The translations under genes and the position numbers were made by a program. Below the pieces are notes generated by a model. The model ran no database searches and was not told the DNA's origin. It saw only the letters and a program-made list of their open reading frames with translations. From positions 1,922,001 to 1,986,000 of the forward strand of contig NZ_FVZN01000014.1 in the NCBI RefSeq assembly GCF_900168685.1: 64,000 nucleotides of DNA, in the 5' to 3' direction. Source of the stretch: Solibacillus isronensis (lineage in GTDB: Bacteria > Bacillota > Bacilli > Bacillales_A > Planococcaceae). This document shows, piece after piece, positions 8,335 to 16,176 of the stretch; positions within the stretch are counted from its first letter, which is position 1, and the number at the start of each line of letters is the position of its first letter.

Positions 8335-8440
8335 AAAATTGATTTCCATTCCTGGACGCTTTCCGCGGGCGTGGCCTGAGCCTGTAGTCTCAGGCGTCAC
8401 GCTATTCCCGCTGGAGTCGCCCTCCATTCCAATCAATTTT
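8335..8440. repeat. Palindromic dispersed repeat with terminal inverted repeats
   Basis: A non-coding 106-bp element begins AAAATTGATT and ends AATCAATTTT, perfect inverted ends. Inside are GACGCTTTCCGCG, a GCCTGA...TCAGGC hairpin (about 8374-8395) and GCTATTCCCGCTGGAGTC. Both ends also carry CCATTCC in direct orientation. It has the look of the G+C-rich intergenic repeats common in Bacillaceae genomes. Part of it recurs near 53371. No coding potential is evident. Confidence 0.6.
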
Positions 8441-8513
8441 ACAAAATACCCGTTTCTAAGAAGACTTTTATTCTTATCCACCGGTATTTTTGTTTGTGAT
8501 ATAACCTATTATT

Positions 8514-8951
8514 TTATCTCTGTACTTCACTTTCATAGGTCGCAATCCACTGATCTACCGTTATTTTTTTGCTCAGTTCCCCTATCAGGTCATATGGTAT
8601 ATGTTTTGTCGAGGTCCAGCGAATACAGCTTTTCCCCATATTCAGCTTTGTTGGCACTGCTTCGGCATAGGCTTTCTGAAACCACTCGAGAAGTTCAGGA
8701 TCACTGTAAATGCCCATATGATAAAGCCCAATATGGCGCTTTTGTGGAGCAAGCGCCAAAAACGGTAATGGTGTGTTCGGTGTTACATGATACCCTTTTG
8801 AATAGGTTGTTAATGGTACATTATATACGACCATATTCCGGTCAATTGACTTTTCAAACCCTGGCGGCAAGTTTTCATCAATTGTCTCCATTAATTTTAC
8901 ATAAGCACCGTGCCACTTCTCATCAATTTGCGCGACAAATTCATCAATCAT
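8514..8951 (-). CDS. DUF1801 (YdhG-like) domain protein
   Basis: A 145-residue cytoplasmic protein of the DUF1801/YdhG-like family, whose fold resembles frataxin-like iron-binding proteins; the function is not established for most members. Visible family features are the GFEKSIDRNMVVYNVPLTTY segment, the HIGLYHMGIYSD strand pair and the NMGKSCIRWTSTKHIPYDLI motif that contains the conserved K/R-F/W and P-x-L-I elements. The ATG at 8951 follows a GGGGTG site; the open frame extends 24 codons further without one. It appears monocistronic, next to the dispersed repeat. Confidence 0.8.
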   Translation of the reverse strand: MIDEFVAQIDEKWHGAYVKLMETIDENLPPGFEKSIDRNMVVYNVPLTTYSKGYHVTPNTPLPFLALAPQKRHIGLYHMGIYSDPELLEWFQKAYAEAVPTKLNMGKSCIRWTSTKHIPYDLIGELSKKITVDQWIATYESEVQR

Positions 8952-9148
8952 CCACTGCACCCCAATTCTGTATATTAGTTTGAGCGTAGCAGAAAACTGT
9001 AAAAAAATACATAAAAAACGCATGGACTAATAAGTAATAATCGATCCAAGTATTTAAAAGCTTATTATCTGAGCAGATTAAGAATGTTTGTGTGTTTTCA
9101 ATTTTCTGGTAATATATTTTTAACCGAAATTATTAGGAATGGGGATGA

Positions 9149-9700
9149 ATGAAAATCGATTATTTTATAGGAATTGTCCCACCAGAAGAGTATTTAGTAC
9201 GAATTGTTAAATTTCAAAGTAAATGGTTTAAGCATTCAGTAGTAGAACCTCACATAACTTTGAAAGCACAAGGAGGACTAACTCCAGATAAAAAATGGAT
9301 AAATAAAGTACAAAAAATATGTAATAATTTCAAACCTTTTCAAGTGTTATTAGATAAGCCAAAGTACTTTGGAGATAACATTTTATATTTGAGCGTTATC
9401 TCAAATAATTTGCACAAACTGCATCAAGAAATAATAGGAGAAATTTCACCTTCAGAAGAACAAATAAAACAGTATTTCGAACTCGATGCCTTTGTACCTC
9501 ACTTAACTTTGGGAAAAATACAATACGATGGGGGCATTTCTGATGACCTCTCAAAAATAGAATTTATAGAAATGGAGAATTTAGCTGAAAAAGAATTAGC
9601 ACCATATCCTGACTTTGAAGTGAATTTTATTAGAGTTTATAAAAGAAATATTGAAAAACAAAGATATGAAAAATATCTGGATATATCTTTAACCAATTGA
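9149..9700 (+). CDS. 2'-5' RNA ligase-like 2H phosphoesterase
   Basis: A cytoplasmic member of the 2H phosphoesterase superfamily; members act on 2'-5' or cyclic phosphodiester bonds. Two HxTL motifs, HITL (about residues 35-38) and HLTL (about 115-118), separated by about 80 residues, form the expected catalytic pair. The length of 183 is typical. GGGGATG precedes the ATG. The coding sequence is more A-rich than its neighbours and uses many AAA, ATA and TTA codons, which hints at acquisition from elsewhere. It is monocistronic with its own terminator. The natural substrate is unknown. Confidence 0.82.
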   Translation: MKIDYFIGIVPPEEYLVRIVKFQSKWFKHSVVEPHITLKAQGGLTPDKKWINKVQKICNNFKPFQVLLDKPKYFGDNILYLSVISNNLHKLHQEIIGEISPSEEQIKQYFELDAFVPHLTLGKIQYDGGISDDLSKIEFIEMENLAEKELAPYPDFEVNFIRVYKRNIEKQRYEKYLDISLTN

Positions 9701-9724
9701 CCTCTTTAAAATGAGGTCTTTTTA
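9699..9724 (+). terminator. Terminator of the 2H phosphoesterase gene
   Basis: GACCTC (9699-9704) pairs with GAGGTC (9713-9718) across an AT-rich loop; a run of five T residues follows. Confidence 0.8.
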
Positions 9725-10011
9725 TGTACTTCTTAGCACTTCTTCCCCTTATCTCCTGAGAATAGAATAAGGAAGAGACAATAATTGTTTTCACGCAACT
9801 AAGCCCTGCCCTCGACAATCCACTACCAATCCCTTGCTACACAAAGGCTTCAAACATATTTTCGGGAACCTCATCTGAACCAATATCTTCTCCGATTACG
9901 AATAAAATTATAGATTTTAACCCGAAATAGAACTTGGTTGTAGAGCTAAGTCGTTTTCAGTATGGATAGGTTTTTAGCAGTTAAAGCTTCCTACAACTAA
10001 ATTTAACACAT

Positions 10012-10055
10012 ACAAAAAGAACCACACTGCGCACAGAACATTGTACAAGTGTGGT
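10012..10055 (-). terminator. Stem-loop terminator downstream of the sod remnant
   Basis: ACCACACT (10021-10028) and AGTGTGGT (10048-10055) form a perfect stem. On the minus strand TCTTTTTG follows. It would have ended the transcript of the lost sod copy and may now end sodA. Confidence 0.7.
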
Positions 10056-10166
10056 CCTCTATGTTCTTCAATTCTAACCTCTTACCCTTACTCTGGATAC
10101 CAACTTAATAAAAGTAGGAACCAACTTTAAAATAGAGGGAAAGAGATTAATGCATGAAGATATTAA

Positions 10167-10206
10167 TTATTTTGCAGCTTGGAACTTAGCTTCTACTACG
10201 TCCCAG
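10167..10206 (-). pseudogene. Remnant of a second sod gene (3' end only)
   Basis: The minus strand encodes [12 protein letters not shown] followed by TAA, identical at protein level to the C-terminus of the adjacent sodA, 111 bp (37 codons) downstream in the same frame. Relative to sodA the differences are confined to third codon positions (for example AAG for AAA, GCT GCA for GCA GCT). That pattern suggests a diverged functional paralogue or an older duplicate rather than a fresh copy. The upstream part of the gene is gone. Confidence 0.7.
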
Positions 10207-10277
10207 AAGTGCTCCTGTCGCTTCGCTTTCGTCGCAAACTGGGTGTCCGTTTAGAAAATAGTTAATTCTTCGCGCTA

Positions 10278-10883
10278 TTATTTAGCTGCTTGGAATTTAG
10301 CTTCTACTACGTCCCAGTTCACTACGTTCCAGAATGCACCGATGTAGTCTGGACGACGGTTTTGGTAGTTTAAGTAGTATGCGTGCTCCCAAACGTCTAA
10401 GCCTAGGATTGGAGTTTTGCCTTCCATTACTGGAGAGTCTTGGTTTGGAGTTGAAGTAACAGCTACACCGTCACCATCAACGATTAACCATGCCCAACCT
10501 GAACCGAAACGAGTTGTTGCAGCTTTTGCGAACTCTTCTTTGAAAGCGTCAAATGAACCGAATTTCGCATCGATTGCAGCAGCTACTTCACCTACTGGAG
10601 TGTTAGAACCGCCTGGAGCGATTAATTCCCAGAATAATGTGTGGTTAGCATGTCCGCCACCGTTGTTACGTACAGCAGTTTGTTTGTCAGCTGGTAAAGC
10701 ATCGATGTTAGAGATTAACTCGTTGATGTCTTTGTCAGCGTATTCAGTACCTTCTACTGCTGCGTTTAAGTTTGTTACGTAAGTATTGTGGTGTTTAGTG
10801 TGGTGAATTTCCATTGTTTTTGCATCGATATGTGGTTCCAATGCGTCGTAAGCGTAAGTTAATTCTGGTAATTTGAATGCCAT
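10278..10883 (-). CDS. sodA: Superoxide dismutase (Mn/Fe type)
   Basis: Converts superoxide into oxygen and hydrogen peroxide in the cytoplasm. The 201-residue product has the metal ligands His27, His81, Asp163 and His167, the latter two in the signature DVWEHAYY. The GGGHANHT region and Gln-containing TPNQDSPVM segment are typical of the Mn-type SodA of Bacillus, so manganese is expected. A GGGAGG site lies 8-9 nt before the ATG. Codon use is strongly biased, as expected for an abundant protein. It is downstream of the DUF456 gene, the same order as yqgC-sodA in Bacillus subtilis. A partial copy of its 3' end lies beyond its stop. Confidence 0.97.
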   Translation of the reverse strand: MAFKLPELTYAYDALEPHIDAKTMEIHHTKHHNTYVTNLNAAVEGTEYADKDINELISNIDALPADKQTAVRNNGGGHANHTLFWELIAPGGSNTPVGEVAAAIDAKFGSFDAFKEEFAKAATTRFGSGWAWLIVDGDGVAVTSTPNQDSPVMEGKTPILGLDVWEHAYYLNYQNRRPDYIGAFWNVVNWDVVEAKFQAAK

Positions 10884-11124
10884 GATAATATTCCTCCCTG
10901 GAACAAGTAATTAATGTTGATTACAATACTAGGTTATCAAAAAATGATTCCTCATTCAATGAAAAAAACAGTAATATTTGCATTTCAGTCTTTTGACGGA
11001 AAGGCTGCGGATTACTTGTCTTACCTGTTGTTTGTAATCTTTCCTTTACTAGTGTAAGCGATACCTATTTGATTTTACAAATATTTGCTCTTCATCATTT
11101 TAATCTGCTTCCATTCTTACAAAA

Positions 11125-11604
11125 TTAAATGGCAATAAAAAACAAGACAATCATAACTACTTGAATAATCCCTTTTGTTACGACCGATGTTAAAAATCCT
11201 ACAACTGAACCAACACCGACTTTAATTGCCTGCTTTAAATTGCTTCGTGTCACAATTAATTCACCAATGATTGCACCGATAAACGGCCCTGCAATAATAC
11301 CCGCAAACGGTATAACAAATGGACCGATCAATAAACCGATCGTGCTTCCCCACATCCCCGCTTTTGATCCTCCGAATTTTTTTACTCCGATCAGATTCGA
11401 GATCGTATCTGCCGCAAATAACAGTGCAACAAATAATAGTTCAATTACCCAGAACCACCACGGCAATTCGGTAAAACTATAAAACAGCCCATAAACGATA
11501 AACCCGCCAAGTAAAAATAAGACGGATGGGATAATCGGATATACTAAACCGATAAACGCGATAATAAACAGCGCAATAATAAGTGTCCATGCAATAATAT
11601 CCAC
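11125..11604 (-). CDS. yqgC: DUF456 membrane protein (YqgC-like)
   Basis: Predicted integral membrane protein of the DUF456 family, 159 residues with four to five hydrophobic segments. Glycine-rich repeats typical of the family are visible ([32 protein letters not shown]). The start is a GTG at 11604 preceded by AAAGGATGTG. The neighbours sodA (downstream) and a DUF1189 gene (divergent) reproduce the yqgB-yqgC-sodA neighbourhood of Bacillus subtilis, which supports the assignment. The function is unknown. Confidence 0.85.
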   Translation of the reverse strand: MDIIAWTLIIALFIIAFIGLVYPIIPSVLFLLGGFIVYGLFYSFTELPWWFWVIELLFVALLFAADTISNLIGVKKFGGSKAGMWGSTIGLLIGPFVIPFAGIIAGPFIGAIIGELIVTRSNLKQAIKVGVGSVVGFLTSVVTKGIIQVVMIVLFFIAI

Positions 11605-11749
11605 TTATTTCACATCCTTTCTAATCATCTTCCTATTATGTTTTCACAAATTATACGTAATGTACGAGGAAAAGATTCAAATTAATTTTCCGAGTTCAAA
11701 TCAAAATTTATTCATGTTACACTACTTTGTAAAGGAGCATTCGATTATT

Positions 11750-12256
11750 ATGAAAATTTCACATATGCAGTTATTTATACATAGTTTAACGAGCCCTAAA
11801 AAGCTGGGTGCATACCGAATTCTATCAATCGGAAAAGTGATGCAGTATGCCTTTTTAATGATTACCCTTATTACTGCTTTTTCATTCGGCCAATTTATTA
11901 ATGCCGGGACAGCCGAGATTTTCGGTTATTCGGAAATTGAGGATTATGCACAAAATATTCAGTGGATTGTTTATCCGATTGCCATTGTATTTTTATTCGT
12001 ACTGAATACGTCGATCTATTTTATTAAAGTAAGTTTGTATGCACTAGCAGGCCAATTTTTCATTAAGCCGATGAGACGCCGCGGCGAATACCGTCAAGTA
12101 TGGCGAACAGCTGTTTTTGCAAGTACATGGGGAACATTATTGACGATTTTCGGAAATCTGTTTCTGATCTCACAAACTATTATCACACTTAGTAGTATTT
12201 TTATTACAATGTTCTTTATAATCGTTGCCTTAACAAAATATCCCGTACAAAAATAA
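11750..12256 (+). CDS. DUF1189 family membrane protein
   Basis: A 168-residue membrane protein starting MKISHMQLFIHSL, with hydrophobic segments near residues 30-50, 75-105 and 120-160, matching my recollection of DUF1189 proteins such as YqgB of Bacillus subtilis; the neighbourhood with yqgC and sodA agrees. The ATG at 11750 follows AAAGGAG at 11 nt; the open frame starts further upstream at 11660 but without a ribosome binding site, and that stretch overlaps the promoter region shared with yqgC. The function is unknown. Confidence 0.78.
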   Translation: MKISHMQLFIHSLTSPKKLGAYRILSIGKVMQYAFLMITLITAFSFGQFINAGTAEIFGYSEIEDYAQNIQWIVYPIAIVFLFVLNTSIYFIKVSLYALAGQFFIKPMRRRGEYRQVWRTAVFASTWGTLLTIFGNLFLISQTIITLSSIFITMFFIIVALTKYPVQK

Positions 12257-12330
12257 TAAATTCTCCTTCTGAATCATATAGTTTAACAATCTATTAACGA
12301 GTTAAATTGTAGAGAAAAGGAGGATTTTTT

Positions 12331-12666
12331 TTGCGGTTTTTAATAGCTTCCATTGTTCTTTTGCTGTTTGCATTTGTCATTAAAGTAGATTTACAGGAAG
12401 GTACGCTCCCATTAGCATCCTTTTATGCTGCTCCACAATCATGTGAGGAAGGTGAACAAGGAAGCTATGTTGTCGTAAAAATCCAACAGGACGATACAAT
12501 TTACAGCCTATTTTCAGCAACTCCCTCGCCTATTAAAACCACTTTCCCTGAAAGACTTGCACAATTTTACCAACTTAATCCGCATTTAAATTTACAGCCA
12601 CTTGTACCAGGAGATACTGTCCTAATCCCAATCATCTCGAACGTGACGGAAAATTGTCTAAATTGA
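12331..12666 (+). CDS. Secreted LysM-domain protein
   Basis: A 111-residue protein with an N-terminal hydrophobic segment (residues 2-17) that is a signal peptide or membrane anchor. The remainder resembles a single LysM module: VVVKIQQDDTIYSLFS..., then FPERLAQFYQLNPHLN and LVPGDTVLIPI. LysM binds N-acetylglucosamine-containing cell wall. The start is TTG at 12331 with an AAAGGAGG site 7 nt upstream. It lies just upstream of ispG on the same strand, with 127 bp between. Two cysteines (about residues 36 and 109) could form a disulfide. The precise role is unknown. Confidence 0.7.
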   Translation: MRFLIASIVLLLFAFVIKVDLQEGTLPLASFYAAPQSCEEGEQGSYVVVKIQQDDTIYSLFSATPSPIKTTFPERLAQFYQLNPHLNLQPLVPGDTVLIPIISNVTENCLN

Positions 12667-12793
12667 GTTCATAATGTTTCTTCCTTGTTCTTCTTTTCAT
12701 ACACTGATAAAATAAGGAACAGTGACGGCTTACATATCGTTATATCTATTGGAGATGTAACACATTAAAAGCCTGAAAAGGAGAGAATTTTTC

Positions 12794-13903
12794 ATGAGTG
12801 AAATCGTTCACCGTACGAAAACACGTCCTGTGCGTGTCGGTAACTTAACAATTGGTGGTAATAACGAAGTCGTAATCCAAAGTATGTGTACGACGAAAAC
12901 ACATGATGTAGAAGCAACTGTTGCCGAAATTAAACGTTTAGAAGAGGCAGGTTGTCAGATCGTACGTATTGCAGTACCGGATGAGCGAGCTGCAAATGCA
13001 ATACCTGAAATAAAAAAACAAATTAATATCCCATTAGTAGCGGATATTCATTTTGATTACAAATTAGCATTAAAAGCCATTGAAGGTGGCATCGATAAAG
13101 TACGTATCAACCCGGGTAACATCGGGCGCCGCGAAAAAGTAGAGGCAGTTGTAAATGCTGCCAAAGCAAAAGGTATACCAATCCGAATCGGTGTTAACGC
13201 CGGTTCTTTAGAGCGTCATATCCTCGAAAAATACGGTTACCCTACTGCAGATGGAATGGTAGAATCTGCATTGCACCACATTAAAATTTTAGAAGACTTG
13301 GATTTCCATGACATTATCGTTTCGATGAAAGCATCAGACGTAAACTTGGCAATTGAAGCATACGAAAAAGCATCAAAAGCATTCAATTATCCACTGCATT
13401 TAGGTATTACAGAATCAGGTACATTATTTGCCGGTACTGTTAAATCTGCTGCCGGTTTAGGTGCGATTTTATCTAAAGGTATCGGGAATACTTTACGTAT
13501 TTCATTATCTGCAGATCCAGTGGAAGAAATTAAAGTAGCACGTGAATTATTAAAATCATTCGGCTTGGCATCAAATATGGCGACATTAATTTCTTGTCCG
13601 ACTTGCGGCCGTATCGAAATCGATTTAATTTCAATTGCCAACGAAGTAGAAGAATATATTTCAAAACTGAATGTTCCGTTAAAAGTAGCTGTTTTAGGCT
13701 GTGCGGTAAACGGTCCTGGTGAAGCACGTGAAGCGGATATCGGTATTGCCGGTGCTCGTGGCGAAGGGCTTTTATTCATGAAAGGTAAAACAGTTCGTAA
13801 AGTTCCGGAAGAAACAATGGTGGAAGAACTGAAAAAAGAAATCGATAAATTAGCTGCTGAAATGGTGGCAAAGCGTGAAGCAGAAGCTAATGCAACTGTG
13901 TAA
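12794..13903 (+). CDS. ispG: 4-hydroxy-3-methylbut-2-en-1-yl diphosphate synthase (flavodoxin)
   Basis: Cytoplasmic iron-sulfur enzyme of the MEP isoprenoid pathway that converts ME-cPP into HMBPP. The N-terminal TIM-barrel part begins with the family motif [13 protein letters not shown]; the C-terminal cluster domain has Cys268 and Cys271 (SCPTCGR), Cys303 ([10 protein letters not shown]) and Glu310, the four ligands of the 4Fe-4S cluster. At 369 residues it is the short bacterial form without the plant insert. AAAGGAGAG precedes the ATG. The following nucleotidase gene is 18 nt downstream, so the two are probably cotranscribed. Confidence 0.97.
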   Translation: MSEIVHRTKTRPVRVGNLTIGGNNEVVIQSMCTTKTHDVEATVAEIKRLEEAGCQIVRIAVPDERAANAIPEIKKQINIPLVADIHFDYKLALKAIEGGIDKVRINPGNIGRREKVEAVVNAAKAKGIPIRIGVNAGSLERHILEKYGYPTADGMVESALHHIKILEDLDFHDIIVSMKASDVNLAIEAYEKASKAFNYPLHLGITESGTLFAGTVKSAAGLGAILSKGIGNTLRISLSADPVEEIKVARELLKSFGLASNMATLISCPTCGRIEIDLISIANEVEEYISKLNVPLKVAVLGCAVNGPGEAREADIGIAGARGEGLLFMKGKTVRKVPEETMVEELKKEIDKLAAEMVAKREAEANATV

Positions 13904-13921
13904 AGAAATGAGGTAATGGAA

Positions 13922-14497
13922 ATGACAAACTTAAAACATCGGTTCGGCATTGATATTGACGGGACAGTGACATGTCCTGCCACATTGATTCCACATATTA
14001 ATAAACAGTACAATATTAATATGACGCTACAAGATGTAACGGAATATGATTTTTTAAGTGGCTTTCCGCACCCTGTAGACCGCGCGCAGTTTCAGGCCTG
14101 GTTTAAAGAAAACGAGCCACGAATGTATGAAGTGAGTGAGCTTGCTGCAGATGCGCACCGCATTTTAACAGCCTGGCAAAACCAGTATGAGCTTTATTAT
14201 ATTTCTGCACGTGGAGAAAATGTTTTCGACATTACGAAAAACTGGTTTGATCAATTTAAAGTTCCTTACGACCATATCGAATGTATCGGCAGTCATAACA
14301 AAATTGCCATCGCAAAAAAGCATGCAGTAGAAGCTTTTTTCGAAGACAAACATGATAATGCAGTGGAAATTGCCGAAGAGCTTAAAATCCCTGTCATTTT
14401 ATTTGATACACCGTACAATCAAATGGCTGTACCGAATAATGTCATTCGCGTTAATAATTGGGTAGAAGCTAACGAATGGATCCTTAAAAACTTTTAA
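13922..14497 (+). CDS. HAD-family 5' nucleotidase (NT5C type, YqfW-like)
   Basis: Predicted cytoplasmic phosphatase of nucleoside monophosphates. The first HAD motif DIDGTV supplies the nucleophile Asp and acid Asp; ISARGE is motif II, KIAIAKKH carries the motif III Lys and FFEDKHDN the metal-binding acids of motif IV. The 191-residue length fits the NT5C/deoxyribonucleotidase family. The ATG at 13922 is favoured over 13916 because GAGGT is 8 nt upstream of it. It sits directly after ispG, where Bacillus has yqfW nearby. The substrate range cannot be read from sequence. Confidence 0.82.
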   Translation: MTNLKHRFGIDIDGTVTCPATLIPHINKQYNINMTLQDVTEYDFLSGFPHPVDRAQFQAWFKENEPRMYEVSELAADAHRILTAWQNQYELYYISARGENVFDITKNWFDQFKVPYDHIECIGSHNKIAIAKKHAVEAFFEDKHDNAVEIAEELKIPVILFDTPYNQMAVPNNVIRVNNWVEANEWILKNF

Positions 14498-14524
14498 TTG
14501 AACGTAACCAATTTCATGTAACTA

Positions 14525-14571
14525 AAAGGGTCAACTCAGAGTAATCTTGCTGAGTTGACCCTTTTTTTATT
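14525..14571. terminator. Bidirectional terminator between the nucleotidase and ykfC genes
   Basis: A 15-bp perfect stem, AAAGGGTCAACTCAG (14525-14539) with CTGAGTTGACCCTTT (14550-14564), has T-runs on the plus strand and A/T-rich flank on the other. It ends both the ispG transcript and the dpp/ykf operon. Confidence 0.93.
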
Positions 14572-14577
14572 TTTGGA

Positions 14578-15390
14578 TTAAAAAATACTGCCGTACTCCG
14601 TAATCGTTGTCGCCAAGTCTTCACGGTAATGGTCATGCTGCAAGTTCAGGCTATTCACATTGACCTCGTTTCCGCCTAGCGAGGAATGGATATACTCATC
14701 ATTCCCAATATACATCGCTACATGGCCTGGGAAGAAAATCAGATCTCCCGGCTTTAAGTTGTCGCCTTCTATTTTCCTTAACGGGAAACCTTCCTCTATT
14801 TTCGCATCACGGTAAATAAAAGCACCGTTCAGCATATACGCCATTGATACAAGACCTGAACAGTCAATGCCTAAAGGCGTTTTTCCGCCCCATCGGTATG
14901 GTGTTCCCATATAGCGAAAAGCAGTTTCCACGACTTGTTTGCGAAAAGCTACTTCATTTGTCGTATATACTTTAATACGATCCTGAATCCAGGCTGAGCG
15001 TACATACCCTTCTTCTCCTGTAACAAGCTGTACTTTTGCCCAAGTTGGATCAAGCCCTGCTTCCAGAACAACTTTAATAAAAGCGCCTCGTGTCAATGTC
15101 AGGATGTTTTCACTTTGTATTTTTGGTGCTTTAAGGACATCGGCAAAGTTCTGTATAACGACATCATTCGCTTCATATACCCAGTTTACAGTTGGTTCAG
15201 TTCCAACGTACAAGTTGGATTTTAGCGTATAGCCTTCGTAACGGTAAAACGTTCGTATTTTGACCCAGTTTTCATCAATTTCTTCCTGTACTTCGACCGG
15301 CATCCCGTACAACGCCTCATCGATTAACTCGGAATGTCGGTCAGGTGCTGCATGTAAACTTGCAATCTTCATTTTCACAACGGCATTCAA
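14578..15390 (-). CDS. ykfC: NlpC/P60 gamma-D-glutamyl-diamino acid endopeptidase (YkfC-like)
   Basis: Cysteine peptidase that cuts the D-Glu to diamino acid bond in murein peptides. There are two SH3b-like regions (residues 1-60 and 75-140), then the NlpC/P60 domain with Cys177 (GIDCSGLV), His223 (PGHVAMYIG) and His235 (YIHSS). No signal peptide is present, so it should act on imported peptides in the cytoplasm, like YkfC. The start is TTG at 15390 overlapping the upstream stop by 4 nt (TTGA), with an AAGGAGGAGGG ribosome binding site. It is the last gene of the dpp/ykf operon. Length matches the YkfC group rather than secreted endopeptidases. Confidence 0.9.
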   Translation of the reverse strand: MNAVVKMKIASLHAAPDRHSELIDEALYGMPVEVQEEIDENWVKIRTFYRYEGYTLKSNLYVGTEPTVNWVYEANDVVIQNFADVLKAPKIQSENILTLTRGAFIKVVLEAGLDPTWAKVQLVTGEEGYVRSAWIQDRIKVYTTNEVAFRKQVVETAFRYMGTPYRWGGKTPLGIDCSGLVSMAYMLNGAFIYRDAKIEEGFPLRKIEGDNLKPGDLIFFPGHVAMYIGNDEYIHSSLGGNEVNVNSLNLQHDHYREDLATTITEYGSIF

Positions 15391-16172
15391 TCGATTCCCT
15401 CCTCCTTTTTTGTAAAATGATCATAGACGATTTTAGAAATAGTACCAATCAATTGTCTCGCCTTTTCATTGTCGGTCACTTCTGTAATGAAAACTCCGAT
15501 AAAATAATCGCGTTCTTTTGTAAAAATAATTCCAGTGTCATGGTCGACCGTATCGAGACCGCCTGTTTTATGTGCCATTTTTACATCATCTACGATATAG
15601 CGTTTGAGTGATTCGTGACTGCGCTGCCTGCTTAAAATATCGAGTGCTATCGCATTCCACTCTTTTGTAAGTAGCGTACCTCTATATATTTGCCGGAAAA
15701 GGTGCTGCATATCCTCCGCTGTTGTTTCATTATCAAAGCCGAGCTTTTGACGTTCAAAATCCATCATCTTCCGCTGGACCCGGGTATTATGTAAGCCGAT
15801 TTCTTTAAAATAGTTATTGAATGCATCCATGCCTAAAAGATCAATACATACGTTTGTTGCTGTATTGTCACTCGTAATTGTCATCCAAAGTAACAGCTCG
15901 TGCAGTGTAGCTCGAATTTGCCTCTGCTCAGTTATAACACTGAACTCGACCATGTTTTCCGGGACAATTTCGTAAATATGATTTAAATTGCTGTTCGTTT
16001 TCTGTAAATGAGCCAAAATAGTAATGAGAATCGGTACTTTGATAATACTTGCACTGCTGAAAATTTCTTCGCCCCGATTTTTCCATACGATCTCGTTAGT
16101 ATTGTAATCTTCGACAATGACATGCACTTTATATGGGCACTGTGCAATAATGCGATCAAGTTGTTTATGCAT
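15387..16172 (-). CDS. Class A beta-lactamase-like serine hydrolase, no signal peptide
   Basis: Member of the penicillin-recognising serine hydrolase superfamily. Numbered from the TTG three bases upstream, it has the SxxK motif SIIK (Ser43, Lys46), SDN (102-104), a Glu141 in MMDFERQKLG at the place of class A Glu166, and KTGG (203-206). Unlike ordinary beta-lactamases, it lacks an N-terminal signal or lipobox, so it should remain in the cytoplasm. It is inside the murein-peptide operon between ykfA and ykfC, with overlaps or tiny gaps. A role in hydrolysing a peptide or amide bond of recycled murein, or a cytoplasmic D,D-peptidase or amidase activity, is inferred. Whether it hydrolyses beta-lactams is unknown. 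Confidence 0.85.
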   Translation of the reverse strand: MHKQLDRIIAQCPYKVHVIVEDYNTNEIVWKNRGEEIFSSASIIKVPILITILAHLQKTNSNLNHIYEIVPENMVEFSVITEQRQIRATLHELLLWMTITSDNTATNVCIDLLGMDAFNNYFKEIGLHNTRVQRKMMDFERQKLGFDNETTAEDMQHLFRQIYRGTLLTKEWNAIALDILSRQRSHESLKRYIVDDVKMAHKTGGLDTVDHDTGIIFTKERDYFIGVFITEVTDNEKARQLIGTISKIVYDHFTKKEEGID

Positions 16173-16176
16173 CAAA

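Larger units (their letters stand above)
9725..10277. other. Non-coding stretch with decayed sequence downstream of sodA
   Basis: No intact gene is visible. It holds a minus-strand terminator (10012-10055), a 40-bp copy of the sodA 3' end (10167-10206) and, between that copy and sodA, a G+C-rich fragment (10205-10250) of repeat-like character. Around 9790-9908 the minus strand reads with weak resemblance to the end of a histidine-kinase ATPase domain, broken by a stop. The rest appears to be remnant DNA. Confidence 0.5.

Noticed and set aside
8339-8983. A 214-codon plus-strand frame across the palindromic repeat and the DUF1801 gene.
   Set aside because: Runs antisense through a recognised gene and through the repeat; no ribosome binding site.
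13387-14013. A 208-codon antisense frame over the ispG 3' half, ending in the nucleotidase.
   Set aside because: Shadow of ispG codon bias; no start signal, and ispG is unmistakable on the other strand.
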